Assembly (NCBI RefSeq): GCF_016757755.1
Contig: NZ_CP068437.1
Span: forward strand, 3,534,001 to 3,598,000
Direction of reading: 5' to 3'
Length of the DNA: 64,000 nt
From: Shewanella sp. KX20019
Lineage (GTDB): Bacteria; Pseudomonadota; Gammaproteobacteria; Enterobacterales; Shewanellaceae
The notes under the pieces: generated by a model
The model's input: the letters and a program-made list of their open reading frames with translations, nothing else
Told to the model about the DNA's origin: nothing
Databases searched by the model: none
Shown: piece by piece, positions 44,700-52,972 of the stretch
Position numbering within the stretch: the first letter of the stretch is position 1
Layout: each line of letters starts with the position of its first letter
Position numbers and translations under genes: made by a program

Positions 44700-45268
44700 A
44701 CTCGTAACTGGACAAAAATGGATTACCTTCTAGCAAAGTTGGTTCCAATTGCCTGCGGCAGGTGCTGGACAGGATGTCCGAATGTCGTGATCACATGGTC
44801 GATGATGTTCCCGACATCATAACGACATTCCCCATATCCCTTTGGGTCAGATGTGAATGAACGACCGTATGTGCAGACGCAACTGATGCTCGCTTTGCGC
44901 CATCTGACCTCCAAGGATGGAGGGAATGCCAAATTCTGTATGGAACAGAATTGGCTATGGCCGCTCTGCGGTTTCATCCCTGAAACCGAAGGCCTCAGTT
45001 GCATCTACACTGGTTTCGAAAAGCGCGATCATCTAGCATTTGCGTATTAAATTCTGCAGTTAGAAATCGTAACTTTCAGTAAATGCCTTTGCTTAAAGGC
45101 CTATAACCTAAATTGCAGAATATAATCTCCCCCGTTGGAAGTTTCGTTTCTCAGAAATTTCGCCGGGGTGCTGAGGGTTCTACTCTTATGAAATCAAGAG
45201 CGGGTACAAGCGCTTTACCCCTTGGCTCTACTCTTGATTACAAGAATGGGCGAAGCACCACGACGTTG
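44700..45268 (-). repeat. Dispersed intergenic repeat, copy B (inverted)
   Basis: Read on the minus strand, it carries the same ordered blocks as copy A at 28.4-28.9 kb. These run from CGTGGTGCTTCGCCCA at 45253-45268 through CAGTTGCGTCTGCACATACG near 44865-44884 to CATTTTTGTCC near 44711. It is longer than copy A because of an extra palindromic middle. It encodes no protein. Confidence 0.8.
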
Positions 45269-45443
45269 ACGTTGATTCTGATTTGAAAAAGCAATAACTG
45301 ATATTGCAGCCAGCACGTTTTGGGGCATAAATGCATTAGCAGCTGACCACAAGCCGTGAGCAATGCAGGCACTCTGTTGCGCCTTTTCTTTTAACAATCC
45401 ATGTGATGGCGGTACCATCTGTCTTAATGGGCTTGTTACAAGT

Positions 45444-45902
45444 CTATTCAATCAGTGCTAAAGAATTTATTTTAAAATGATAAATCTCAAAAGAGTCCTC
45501 TGAATCCAGTAATCTAATTGTTATGGTGGCATCACCGTTCTCGTAATGCCCAATAACGGTATAAGTCACAATGGTGCTAGTACCATCTTGAATAGTTGCA
45601 CCAGAATGAACTTGCGTAAACGTTGGGTCTTCGATATTTTTTAGTGTTCCGAGTTTCGAAAGCCAACGAAAAAGCTTTTCAAAATCTTCGTCGGAAGTAT
45701 TCTCGAAGGTTGCTGAAACAAAAAGTGGTTTGGCCTTTTCTATATCCCATTCAGAAATTATCGGAATGACCTTCTTTATATAAGGAACGGCCGTTTCATT
45801 GTATTCTGATTGCTTATATCCAGAGTATACGGCCACGATGATGATTAAAGAGATAAACCCTAAAAATATTATTCCCAGCCACTTAAACATATTCTTGATC
45901 AT
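45444..45902 (-). CDS. Hypothetical membrane-anchored protein
   Basis: No family is recognised. The 152-aa product begins with a membrane anchor (WLGIIFLGFISLIIIVAVYSGY, about residues 8-29) and continues with a soluble domain of alternating strands. That domain has SATFENTSDEDFEKLFRWLS and TSTIVTYTVIGHYENGDATI, which resembles small NTF2-like or DUF4019-like stress folds in pattern only. GGGGGAG stands 3-4 nt before the ATG. It is monocistronic. The soluble part is probably periplasmic. Confidence 0.68.
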   Translation of the reverse strand: MIKNMFKWLGIIFLGFISLIIIVAVYSGYKQSEYNETAVPYIKKVIPIISEWDIEKAKPLFVSATFENTSDEDFEKLFRWLSKLGTLKNIEDPTFTQVHSGATIQDGTSTIVTYTVIGHYENGDATITIRLLDSEDSFEIYHFKINSLALIE

Positions 45903-46333
45903 TAACTCCCCCTAGACTAGTAACGCTCTAATAACGGGCAAAAAATTGTTGGCTAAAATGTGGAGGAACGCAACACAGCCATTGTATTTTGCCTTGGTTA
46001 AAAGGACAAACATAGCCAACCATTGATAATCAATAACATAACTAGCTTTCAAGCAGATATCAATTCTCAGCACCGTTCAAATCATCAGATGAAATATTTT
46101 CAATACGACAGTTACGGAATATTCACTAAATAGAGTTAGTTACGGGGGTGAATGAGTTTTAATCCGTGGATTGTTACCCCTGCAGGATAGCAGCAGAAAG
46201 TGATCTTAGGATGAACGGCTGGAGTCTAATATACCTCGTACTCCAGCTATAATTGCACAACTGTATATTTACATGTGTAGTTTAGCTGGGTATAGTCCAA
46301 AGTTGATAATCATATTGAGGAAATTGGGACACA
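45903..46333. other. Intergenic region between divergent genes
   Basis: About 430 bp between a minus-strand membrane protein and a plus-strand lipoprotein. No gene seen. A loose complementary pair, GGGGGT and ACCCC, lies near 46145-46185, perhaps part of an old repeat. Confidence 0.4.
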
Positions 46334-47239
46334 ATGAAAAAACTACTCTTAACAATCGCAACCACAACTATATTACTCGGTTGTCAAGCAACCGGGAATG
46401 TATCGAACTATGATGCGAGCAGTGTTGAAGGAGAGTTGGTGTCCTATGACAAATTCTCTAAAAAGTTTTTCAGTTATGAAGGCTTCTGCACCAAAAATAA
46501 TGCAGAAGCCAAATCGAATGGAAAGTACATATACTTCAACGAAAAATATAATAAAGGTGGCGATCTGAAGACTTGCTACGATGTACTTGCATCAAAGATT
46601 TCCCATAAATGGAATGGCGAGTTCTCAGAAGAGCAAGTAAAGCGACTGCTTATTTCACAAGACTTTGGCTCATCAGAAACATACAAAAGCATGGCTAATG
46701 ATCCCAAATACAAGAGAAATGCGGCCAGCTATAAGCTTCGTTGGGATAATTACTTGGCAAATAAGGCATGGATTGACAACATGATGGACGATCCCATCGT
46801 TTCAAGTACTATCTGGGCCACAGAAACAACCCAAAACAAGTTTGAAAAGACAACAAAATCAACAGCCAACATTGTTAAAACCTGGAAAGGAGAAAAATCT
46901 AAGCGCTATAACTTCACTGTTTCATGCAATACATCTGCTGACAATAAAAAGCTAATGCTAACATGGAGCCATTCAGATGTATTTTCTGCTCCAAATACAA
47001 CGGCGAAATTCATTGCCCTAATTAATGACGAACCCGTTGAGCTGCACACAAAGCTATATTCAAACTCATACAAGTCAGGCTTTATTTTGCCGCAGAAAGG
47101 GTTTAACCAAGTTATAAATGCGCTGATTGAAGGCAAACATATTCCATATAGAGTTTCGAATGATGACCTATTTGAAAGTTCAGTCGCTGCTGCCGACGAT
47201 ACAACAGCACTGAAAAATCTTGTCGGAGATTGTAGCTAG
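46334..47239 (+). CDS. Hypothetical lipoprotein
   Basis: No family is recognised for this 301-aa product. A clear lipoprotein signal is present: KKLLLTIATTTI followed by the lipobox LLGC, so the protein is likely anchored in a membrane facing the periplasm. The mature part is Lys- and Asn-rich, with FFSYEGFCTKNNAEAKSNGKY, a central helical stretch around WDNYLANKAWIDNMM and a C-terminal beta-rich part with FIALINDEPVELHTKLY. The final CS and internal Cys (FTVSCN, FCTKN, KTCYD) could form disulphides. GAGG is 12 nt before the ATG, with GGGAC closer. Probably monocistronic. Confidence 0.7.
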   Translation: MKKLLLTIATTTILLGCQATGNVSNYDASSVEGELVSYDKFSKKFFSYEGFCTKNNAEAKSNGKYIYFNEKYNKGGDLKTCYDVLASKISHKWNGEFSEEQVKRLLISQDFGSSETYKSMANDPKYKRNAASYKLRWDNYLANKAWIDNMMDDPIVSSTIWATETTQNKFEKTTKSTANIVKTWKGEKSKRYNFTVSCNTSADNKKLMLTWSHSDVFSAPNTTAKFIALINDEPVELHTKLYSNSYKSGFILPQKGFNQVINALIEGKHIPYRVSNDDLFESSVAAADDTTALKNLVGDCS

Positions 47240-47471
47240 TTATTTGTTGAAGCGGATTTGGTTAATGACATACAACCAAGTCCGTTTTAACCGGGAACAA
47301 CAACCGAATGACCCCTGCCATCCATAATTAAAAATACAACTATCCTGCATTCAAGATCTCAGTGCACCTTATCGGGTAACCATATACTTACTGCCATATC
47401 GCTTCTACTGACTCCCTTTTCGACTATGATGAATCTAGGCCAAAAAAGCGTATTGCAGAGGTGTGAACACC

Positions 47472-48233
47472 ATGGATATCAATGGCATCTGTATTTCATC
47501 TACAATCGATGAACACGGTCCAATATATGTGTATCAAACAAAAACCAGCCGCGTTCTCAGCTTCGATGGAGAGATCTATCAAAGTTGCATGAAATTAAAT
47601 GATATTAATGGACTAAATCTCGGCTACACCCAAGCCATGATGGTGGGGTTATTGTGTATCCCCAGTGTAAAATCGGCCACGGTCATGGGCCTAGGTGCGG
47701 GTTCAATAGCAAAGAAACTACTCAATAGTTTTGCTGAGTTAACCGTACATGCAGTTGAGTATCGCGAAGCTGTGGCCCAACTGGCACATCAATACTTTTA
47801 CCTGCCTGACTCCGCACGCCTTGTCGTTCATATCGATGATGCTGTTAACTATATACAAAACACTGACACTAAAAGCGATATTATCTTTTCAGATCTATAC
47901 AACTCAGATGGGATGGAGCCACAACAAGTACAATCTGCCTACTTGCGACATTGTAAAAATGGCCTCAATAAACACGGGGTTCTGGTGCTCAATATCTGCC
48001 ATACGGCATTTAAGTTATCTGCGGATTTAGATAAGTTACTGGCAGCCGAATTTGAAAATCAGCTGCTCAGATTTGAAATAGAGGGGGGAAACACCATCGT
48101 ACTAGCGTTCAAAAATGGCCTCCCTTCGATAAACAACCAAGCATTACTGACTAAAAGCAAACAGTTGCAAGAGCAGATGAACATACCGATGCAGCGGTAT
48201 GTTCAATTACTCGCAGATTTTGACAATAGTTAG
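47472..48233 (+). CDS. Spermidine-synthase-like methyltransferase-fold protein
   Basis: The 253-aa product has the Rossmann fold of the spermidine synthase/SAM-methyltransferase group. The nucleotide motif is TVMGLGAGSIAKKLL, VHAVEYREAVAQLA ends in the acidic residue of strand 2, and IIFSDLYNSDGMEPQQVQSAYL is the active-site-like loop with a D-x-Y motif. It lacks the N-terminal beta domain of full SpeE and the GGGDG signature, so polyamine synthesis is doubtful. AGAGG at 47457-47461 fits ATG 47472 (10 nt) rather than the GTG at 47463. It is a single gene, and the substrate is unknown. Confidence 0.72.
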   Translation: MDINGICISSTIDEHGPIYVYQTKTSRVLSFDGEIYQSCMKLNDINGLNLGYTQAMMVGLLCIPSVKSATVMGLGAGSIAKKLLNSFAELTVHAVEYREAVAQLAHQYFYLPDSARLVVHIDDAVNYIQNTDTKSDIIFSDLYNSDGMEPQQVQSAYLRHCKNGLNKHGVLVLNICHTAFKLSADLDKLLAAEFENQLLRFEIEGGNTIVLAFKNGLPSINNQALLTKSKQLQEQMNIPMQRYVQLLADFDNS

Positions 48234-48283
48234 TCAGTACTTTAGCCAACTGCGCTACTAGTCTTCAATATTGAGTAACTGTA

Positions 48284-49333
48284 TTACTTAGGGATAGTTA
48301 AAACTATTTTACCCACGTGTTTCTTTTTCAGAAAAACCTCTTGCGCAATACTTATCTCGTCCAGTAGGAATGTGTCTGCAACTAGCGGTTTAATTTGACC
48401 CTGTTCGATACAGTTGACGAGGTTTTGAAATACTTGTGGTTCGAGCACCGTGCAACCAAAAAAGCTTAAGTCTTTTAAATATAGGGTACGAATGTCTAGC
48501 TCAACCAAAGCACCACCAATAGCACCGGAAACCGCATATCTACCACCAGGCCTTAACAGCTGTAAAAACTGAGGCCACTGTTTGCCAGCAACCAGATCGA
48601 TAACGACATCAATACTATTTTCGCCTAAGGTATCGACTGAATCAGCATTTCGCGATATGACTTGATCGGCTCCAAGTGCTAATAACTGCTGATTCTTGCT
48701 GGGACTAGTAATGGCGATAACATAGGCTCCCCGAGCTTTAGCAAGCTGAACAGCTGCCGAACCAACACCACCTGAAGCGCCAGAGATCAACACCCTATCT
48801 TGTGATGTGACATTTGTGCGGGTAAGCATATTTTCAGCTGTTGAATATGAGCAAGGAAATGAGGCTAATTCGATGTCAGAAAATTCGCTGTTCACCGCGT
48901 AAGCATGTTTGGCATCCACTACCGTGTATTGTGCAAAACCACCATCACATTCAGAGCCATAATACCAAGGCGATTTTAGCGGCTGACCGTTAACTTGGTT
49001 GATACAGGGTTCAATAATAACGCGCTGTCCAATACGGTCTGCAGCGATATTGTTACCAACAGCAACGATAAAACCACAGACATCAGCTCCTTGAATTCGT
49101 GGAAAGACCAACGCATTACCAGACCAGCTCGCATCCGCACTACTGCCATCACCTTTTGAGTACCATGCTGCTCTGGTATTAATATCTGTATTGTTAACTC
49201 CAGCGGCAGAGACGCTGATCAGTACTTGATTTGAAGTTGGAATAGGCACCGCTATATCATCACGGTATTTAAGCATATCTGCGTCACCATGACCGATAAG
49301 CTGGACGCCCTTCATGAGTTGGGGAATTATCAT
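48284..49333 (-). CDS. Zinc-free alcohol dehydrogenase / quinone reductase family
   Basis: This medium-chain dehydrogenase/reductase of 349 aa probably reduces a quinone or enone with NADPH. The N-terminal GroES-like domain has VSAAGVNNTDINTR and the Rossmann part has VLISGASGGVGSAAVQLAKARGA. The structural-zinc Cys cluster of true alcohol dehydrogenases is missing. Its ATG overlaps the TetR gene's stop (ATGA), so the two are translated together and the enzyme is very likely controlled by that regulator. The inducing compound is unknown. Confidence 0.85.
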   Translation of the reverse strand: MIIPQLMKGVQLIGHGDADMLKYRDDIAVPIPTSNQVLISVSAAGVNNTDINTRAAWYSKGDGSSADASWSGNALVFPRIQGADVCGFIVAVGNNIAADRIGQRVIIEPCINQVNGQPLKSPWYYGSECDGGFAQYTVVDAKHAYAVNSEFSDIELASFPCSYSTAENMLTRTNVTSQDRVLISGASGGVGSAAVQLAKARGAYVIAITSPSKNQQLLALGADQVISRNADSVDTLGENSIDVVIDLVAGKQWPQFLQLLRPGGRYAVSGAIGGALVELDIRTLYLKDLSFFGCTVLEPQVFQNLVNCIEQGQIKPLVADTFLLDEISIAQEVFLKKKHVGKIVLTIPK

Positions 49334-49848
49334 CTATCTTCCTCTATCAGTTGTAATAGCGCCTTTTGAGCCGATGTTATTGCTTGCTGGCCAAGCACTG
49401 GCCACGCACTTGATACCCCCTCATGTAGTAAGAAAAGCACCGTAGCAAGATCTTCCCTTTGACTTTGCAGACCTAAAACCTGCTGAACTTCTTGCTTGTG
49501 GTTTTTAACTGCCTCACTAATAAATTGATTGTCTGGAAAGGCCGCCATCGCGTTCATTGACAAGCAGCCGTGTGGCGCATAGTCGCGCATCCACTGTTCA
49601 AGTTTACTAAAAATATGTAATACAGACTCAACACCACGAGATGGTGATTCGTTAAGCAAAAAAGTGAGGTACCTTTGATGACGATACTCCAAAGCAGCCA
49701 CAATCATCGCTTCTTTAGATGGGTAGTGCTTGTATAGCGTGCGCAGGCTGACATTACATGCAGCCTTTAACTGAGCAACGCTAGGCTCGGCAAAACCATA
49801 TAGACTAAATGCCTCCTCTAGACTGGCGGCAATTTGTTGTTTCAGCAT
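49330..49848 (-). CDS. TetR-family repressor
   Basis: The N-terminal helix-turn-helix of this 172-aa protein reads FAEPSVAQLKAACNVSLRTLYKHYPSKEAMIVAAL, the TetR signature. The C-terminal ligand domain has GCLSMNAMAAFPDN, common in regulators of electrophile- or drug-responsive reductases. The family is usually about 190 aa, so this one is slightly short, starting close to the helix-turn-helix. It probably represses itself and the overlapping dehydrogenase through the perfect palindrome 4 bp upstream of its start. Confidence 0.88.
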   Translation of the reverse strand: MLKQQIAASLEEAFSLYGFAEPSVAQLKAACNVSLRTLYKHYPSKEAMIVAALEYRHQRYLTFLLNESPSRGVESVLHIFSKLEQWMRDYAPHGCLSMNAMAAFPDNQFISEAVKNHKQEVQQVLGLQSQREDLATVLFLLHEGVSSAWPVLGQQAITSAQKALLQLIEEDR

Positions 49849-49851
49849 AAG

Positions 49852-49887
49852 TACCCTGTGGTAGAATATTCACTCTACCACAGGGTA
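49852..49887. promoter_or_regulatory. Perfect inverted repeat, TetR operator
   Basis: Arms TACCCTGTGGTAGA (49852-49865) and TCTACCACAGGGTA (49874-49887) are exact reverse complements separated by 8 nt, immediately upstream of the TetR start. A partial third half-site, CTCTACTCTGTC, follows at about 49896. It is a very strong autoregulation candidate. Confidence 0.8.
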
Positions 49888-50162
49888 GAATGATTGCTCT
49901 ACTCTGTCAAACTATTGCAATTATGCTTAACAATGCACAGTGACTGTTGGAGAGTATTGCACCGCAACCAAGTTTGTATGCAGGGAGTTTCGGCTAGACG
50001 TAATCATATTCAAGGAGTTAGTGCTTGAGAAGTTAGTGCTGGAAAAAGTATTACTATTAAGTTTGAAGGAATAGCTATGGATGACACAAAAGGCATATAA
50101 CAGATAAATGCCTTTAAAACGCTTTTATGCTTGATTATAAAAGTTAAATAGAACAGTTAAGC
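49888..50162. other. Gap between TetR gene and deaminase gene
   Basis: This 275-bp gap is the TetR promoter side and the 3' flank of the Hint-deaminase gene. I looked for an immunity gene after the toxin-like ORF and found no frame with protein-like features. Confidence 0.45.
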
Positions 50163-50954
50163 CTATTTATCCGTAGGTCTAGGCGGTAAATAATCACGAC
50201 CTTTTTTGTGTAGATTACTTTTCCCTAGGGTTCGGTCATTTAGCGCACTGCCATAATTATCTCGGCAATGAATACATGGACTCATCTTGTTCACAAAGCG
50301 GCCTTTGCGTGTGTACTTTCTAATGTAGGCATGTGAAATCTCGACATTACCGCGATGCAATCCGCTAGCATCATCCAGCTTATGCCTCAAATCACTTACG
50401 GCGGCATCTTCAGCGCACATGTTGTCACTGGCACGACCCCAACCGATAACATCCTGGCTGGCATCGCTGCTTACATATCTAGCCGCGACCCAGGGACCAC
50501 TGTGATCCCCCGTCGGCGTACCATCTGGGAAATTGGAGGGTTTATTCGCCAACTGATACGAGACAAGTTCAAGCGGATCTATTGGGGCTCTATCGCAGAG
50601 AGTGTCATTAGCCAATGCGGGGGCTGTGGTGACAAAATAGTGATGGTTGTGGCTGCTTTTTAGGTCGCAATAATGGCGAGTTGCATCAATTTTTTTTATC
50701 TGTACTATTTTCGCTACACTGCCGCTGCAGGCTAATATTTCATCGCCCACATTAATATCATCGGCCTTGATCCATTTCTCAGCAATAAGATAAAAATGGT
50801 GGTCTTCTACCACAAACATCGACGTTTTTAACTCGGCAATTGTATATTCAATCTCGATCATAACTTGTGCAATAGTTCCAAATGCGGGTTCAATAGGGTT
50901 AACATTGTTCGGCTTTATAAAATAAATTACATCATTATACCCGTTCCACTTCAA
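50163..50954 (-). CDS. Orphan Hint plus deaminase toxin-like protein
   Basis: This 263-aa reading looks like the C-terminal tip of a polymorphic toxin. Residues 45-110 match the C-terminal half of a Hint/intein-like domain: MFVVEDHHFYLIAEKWIKAD, NVGDEIL and the closing HHYFVTT. Residues 155-240 look like a nucleic-acid deaminase: zinc motif C180-A-E182 (NMCAEDAAV) and C227-x-x-C230 in SPCIHCRDNYG, with a proton-shuttle Glu182. There is no signal peptide, no N-terminal carrier (Rhs, filamentous haemagglutinin) and no adjacent immunity gene. The start codon is TTG 50954 with no RBS, and the frame is open only seven codons further upstream to a stop. It may be a displaced cassette or a pseudogene. 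Deaminase activity is inferred. Confidence 0.72.
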   Translation of the reverse strand: MKWNGYNDVIYFIKPNNVNPIEPAFGTIAQVMIEIEYTIAELKTSMFVVEDHHFYLIAEKWIKADDINVGDEILACSGSVAKIVQIKKIDATRHYCDLKSSHNHHYFVTTAPALANDTLCDRAPIDPLELVSYQLANKPSNFPDGTPTGDHSGPWVAARYVSSDASQDVIGWGRASDNMCAEDAAVSDLRHKLDDASGLHRGNVEISHAYIRKYTRKGRFVNKMSPCIHCRDNYGSALNDRTLGKSNLHKKGRDYLPPRPTDK

Positions 50955-51236
50955 AATGTAGGGATCTGTCGGGGCTTAATGGCGATTAGGTAAGGTCGGT
51001 ATTGGTTGTGCCTGTAGCAAAATAAATACATAGCGCTGAATTGAGTGCCCTTTTAACTCCAAGAGTAACCCATCAACAAAGGCATCTGCCAAGGTCTCTT
51101 AAACGAGCATTTCTAGGCCGTTGAGTATTAAGTATCATTAGTCCGCTGGAGCCCATCGTTTCATCTTTTAAAACCTTGCTTTTGCCACTACTAGTAGCTT
51201 AACTAACATACATCAACAACTTATAAGGAAGTGATT

Positions 51237-52784
51237 GTGCTAAAAAATATCATCCTCCTGCTACCCATATTACTTTTATTTTCTTGTACTAGCCTTCCCG
51301 AAAATACCAGCAGTAAAAGTTACGCAATGAGCAAGTCTCAAGAAAGCCAGTTAACCATGGAACTTGATGAGGAACGCAAGCTGCTCGGCTTAGAAAATGA
51401 TGATGCGTTAATGATGCTGCTTGAAGATGGTGTTGATGCTTTTGTAGCTCGCGTTTCGCTGATTAATGCGGCGCAAAGGAGCGTAGACCTGCAATATTAT
51501 CAATATCACTCTGACTTAAGTGGAAGACTATTAACGGCAGCCTTGTGGCAAGCTGCAGAGCGAGGCGTGCGCATCCGTTTACTTGTAGATGATATGGATT
51601 TAGCAGGCAAAGATATTGATATTGCTAAACTAAATTCACACCAACATTTCGAAGTACGCATTTTCAATCCGTTTTTACGCGATAAAAGGCGCACTCGGCA
51701 GTTAATCACAGGCTTCGGTTCAGTAACACGTCGAATGCACAACAAAACGTTCACAGTAGACAGCAGCATATCCATTTTGGGCGGGCGTAATGTCGGAGAC
51801 CAATATTACGGTGCGCACTCAGATGTCGCTTTTGGAGATTTAGATATTGCTTTTACAGGCAGCGTTGTACAAGAGGTTCAAACATCTTTTGACTTATATT
51901 GGAATAGCGAAATCACCTACGAAATTAATTTATTAAGTGATTACCAGCCATCAAAAAGTGACGTAGATGAAGTTAGTCAAAATTTAAAACACTTCTTACA
52001 GCAAAACAAAAACTCTCAATATGCACAGGCACTACGTAAAAACGATTTATTAAGTTTAGTCAAAAAAGATGAAGTAAACGAATACACGGGCAAGGCTGTA
52101 GTCTTATATGACGATCCGTTAAAAATTGTCTCTTCCCGGGAAAAAACAGAATACCACCTAGCACCAAAATTACGCCCTTACGTAGATAATGCGAAAGACG
52201 AACTCATCATTGTTTCTCCTTACTTTGTGCCAGGAGACGAAGGCGTGGCACTGTTAGGCAGTCTGGTAGAGAAAGGAGTCACTGTTAGAATTTTAACCAA
52301 CTCGATGAAATCTAATGATGTCACCATAGTGCACTCTGGATATTCAAAGTATCGAAAAGAATTATTAGCGCTTGGGGTCGAATTATATGAAGTCGACAGT
52401 GCCCGTATAGATATATTGAAGAAGTATACCGATAAAGCCGCTTCTTCAACCGCATCAAAGATCACTTTACATGCCAAGTACTTTGTCATTGACCGTAGAT
52501 TTACTTTTATTGGTTCGATGAACCTAGACCCTCGTTCTCGCAATGAAAATACAGAAATTGGTGTGATTGCAGAATCAGAAAAACTAGCTGTTTTTATTGT
52601 TGAGGATTTTGACAGTATCGTTAGAGACGGGGCATTTAAATTATCACTTAAAGAGGGTGATATTATCTGGACGCAAAAAAATGGAGATAAAATAATAACC
52701 TATGACAATGACCCTTACAGCAGCTGGTGGGACCGCTTTAAAAATGGTTTCTTGCAATTGTTGCCTGTAGAGTCACAACTTTAA
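51237..52784 (+). CDS. Phospholipase D / cardiolipin synthase-like lipoprotein
   Basis: The 515-aa protein has two phosphatidyl-transferase HKD motifs: RMHNKTFTVDSSISILGGRN near residue 165 (H-x-K-x4-D) and LHAKYFVIDRRFTFIGSMN near 415. This is the arrangement of ClsC (YmdC)-type cardiolipin synthases. The N-terminus is hydrophobic with a lipobox-like LFSC, so the protein is probably anchored at the outer face of the inner membrane or in the outer membrane. AAGGA 7 nt before GTG 51237 is a better start than GTG 51231. Substrates other than phosphatidylglycerol are possible. It stands alone. Confidence 0.85.
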   Translation: MLKNIILLLPILLLFSCTSLPENTSSKSYAMSKSQESQLTMELDEERKLLGLENDDALMMLLEDGVDAFVARVSLINAAQRSVDLQYYQYHSDLSGRLLTAALWQAAERGVRIRLLVDDMDLAGKDIDIAKLNSHQHFEVRIFNPFLRDKRRTRQLITGFGSVTRRMHNKTFTVDSSISILGGRNVGDQYYGAHSDVAFGDLDIAFTGSVVQEVQTSFDLYWNSEITYEINLLSDYQPSKSDVDEVSQNLKHFLQQNKNSQYAQALRKNDLLSLVKKDEVNEYTGKAVVLYDDPLKIVSSREKTEYHLAPKLRPYVDNAKDELIIVSPYFVPGDEGVALLGSLVEKGVTVRILTNSMKSNDVTIVHSGYSKYRKELLALGVELYEVDSARIDILKKYTDKAASSTASKITLHAKYFVIDRRFTFIGSMNLDPRSRNENTEIGVIAESEKLAVFIVEDFDSIVRDGAFKLSLKEGDIIWTQKNGDKIITYDNDPYSSWWDRFKNGFLQLLPVESQL

Positions 52785-52972
52785 CTTATTAGCATTTTAA
52801 GCTCCTGAATATACTAGCAAGTTTACCGCACTCTACATTGATTAAATGGATGATATTAAGAGGTGACAGCTGAATAGCTCCCTTCACCAATATGACAGCA
52901 ATAGACAATTTCATTTTGGTGTTAAATCACGTAAACTACGCGCTGTTTTTTAAGTCTCTTTTTAGGTAAATC

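Larger units (their letters stand above)
44531..45443. other. Gene-free region with terminator and dispersed repeat
   Basis: About 900 bp without a supportable gene. After the operon terminator it is mostly an inverted copy of the dispersed repeat (44700-45268). Short open frames across it (for example 44853-45050 plus) consist of repeat sequence. Confidence 0.7.

Noticed and set aside
44853..45050. Plus-strand open frame of 65 codons
   Set aside because: It consists of dispersed-repeat sequence also present at 28.6-28.8 kb without an open frame there.
45215..45451. Minus-strand frame of 78 codons upstream of the hypothetical membrane gene's end
   Set aside because: It overlaps the repeat edge and has no protein features.
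47472..48233. Calling this gene speE (spermidine synthase)
   Set aside because: It lacks the N-terminal beta domain and the GGGDG signature, so only the fold is claimed.
50355..50663. Plus-strand frame of 102 codons that could be an immunity gene
   Set aside because: It is antisense to the deaminase coding region, with no RBS, and follows the shadow codon pattern.
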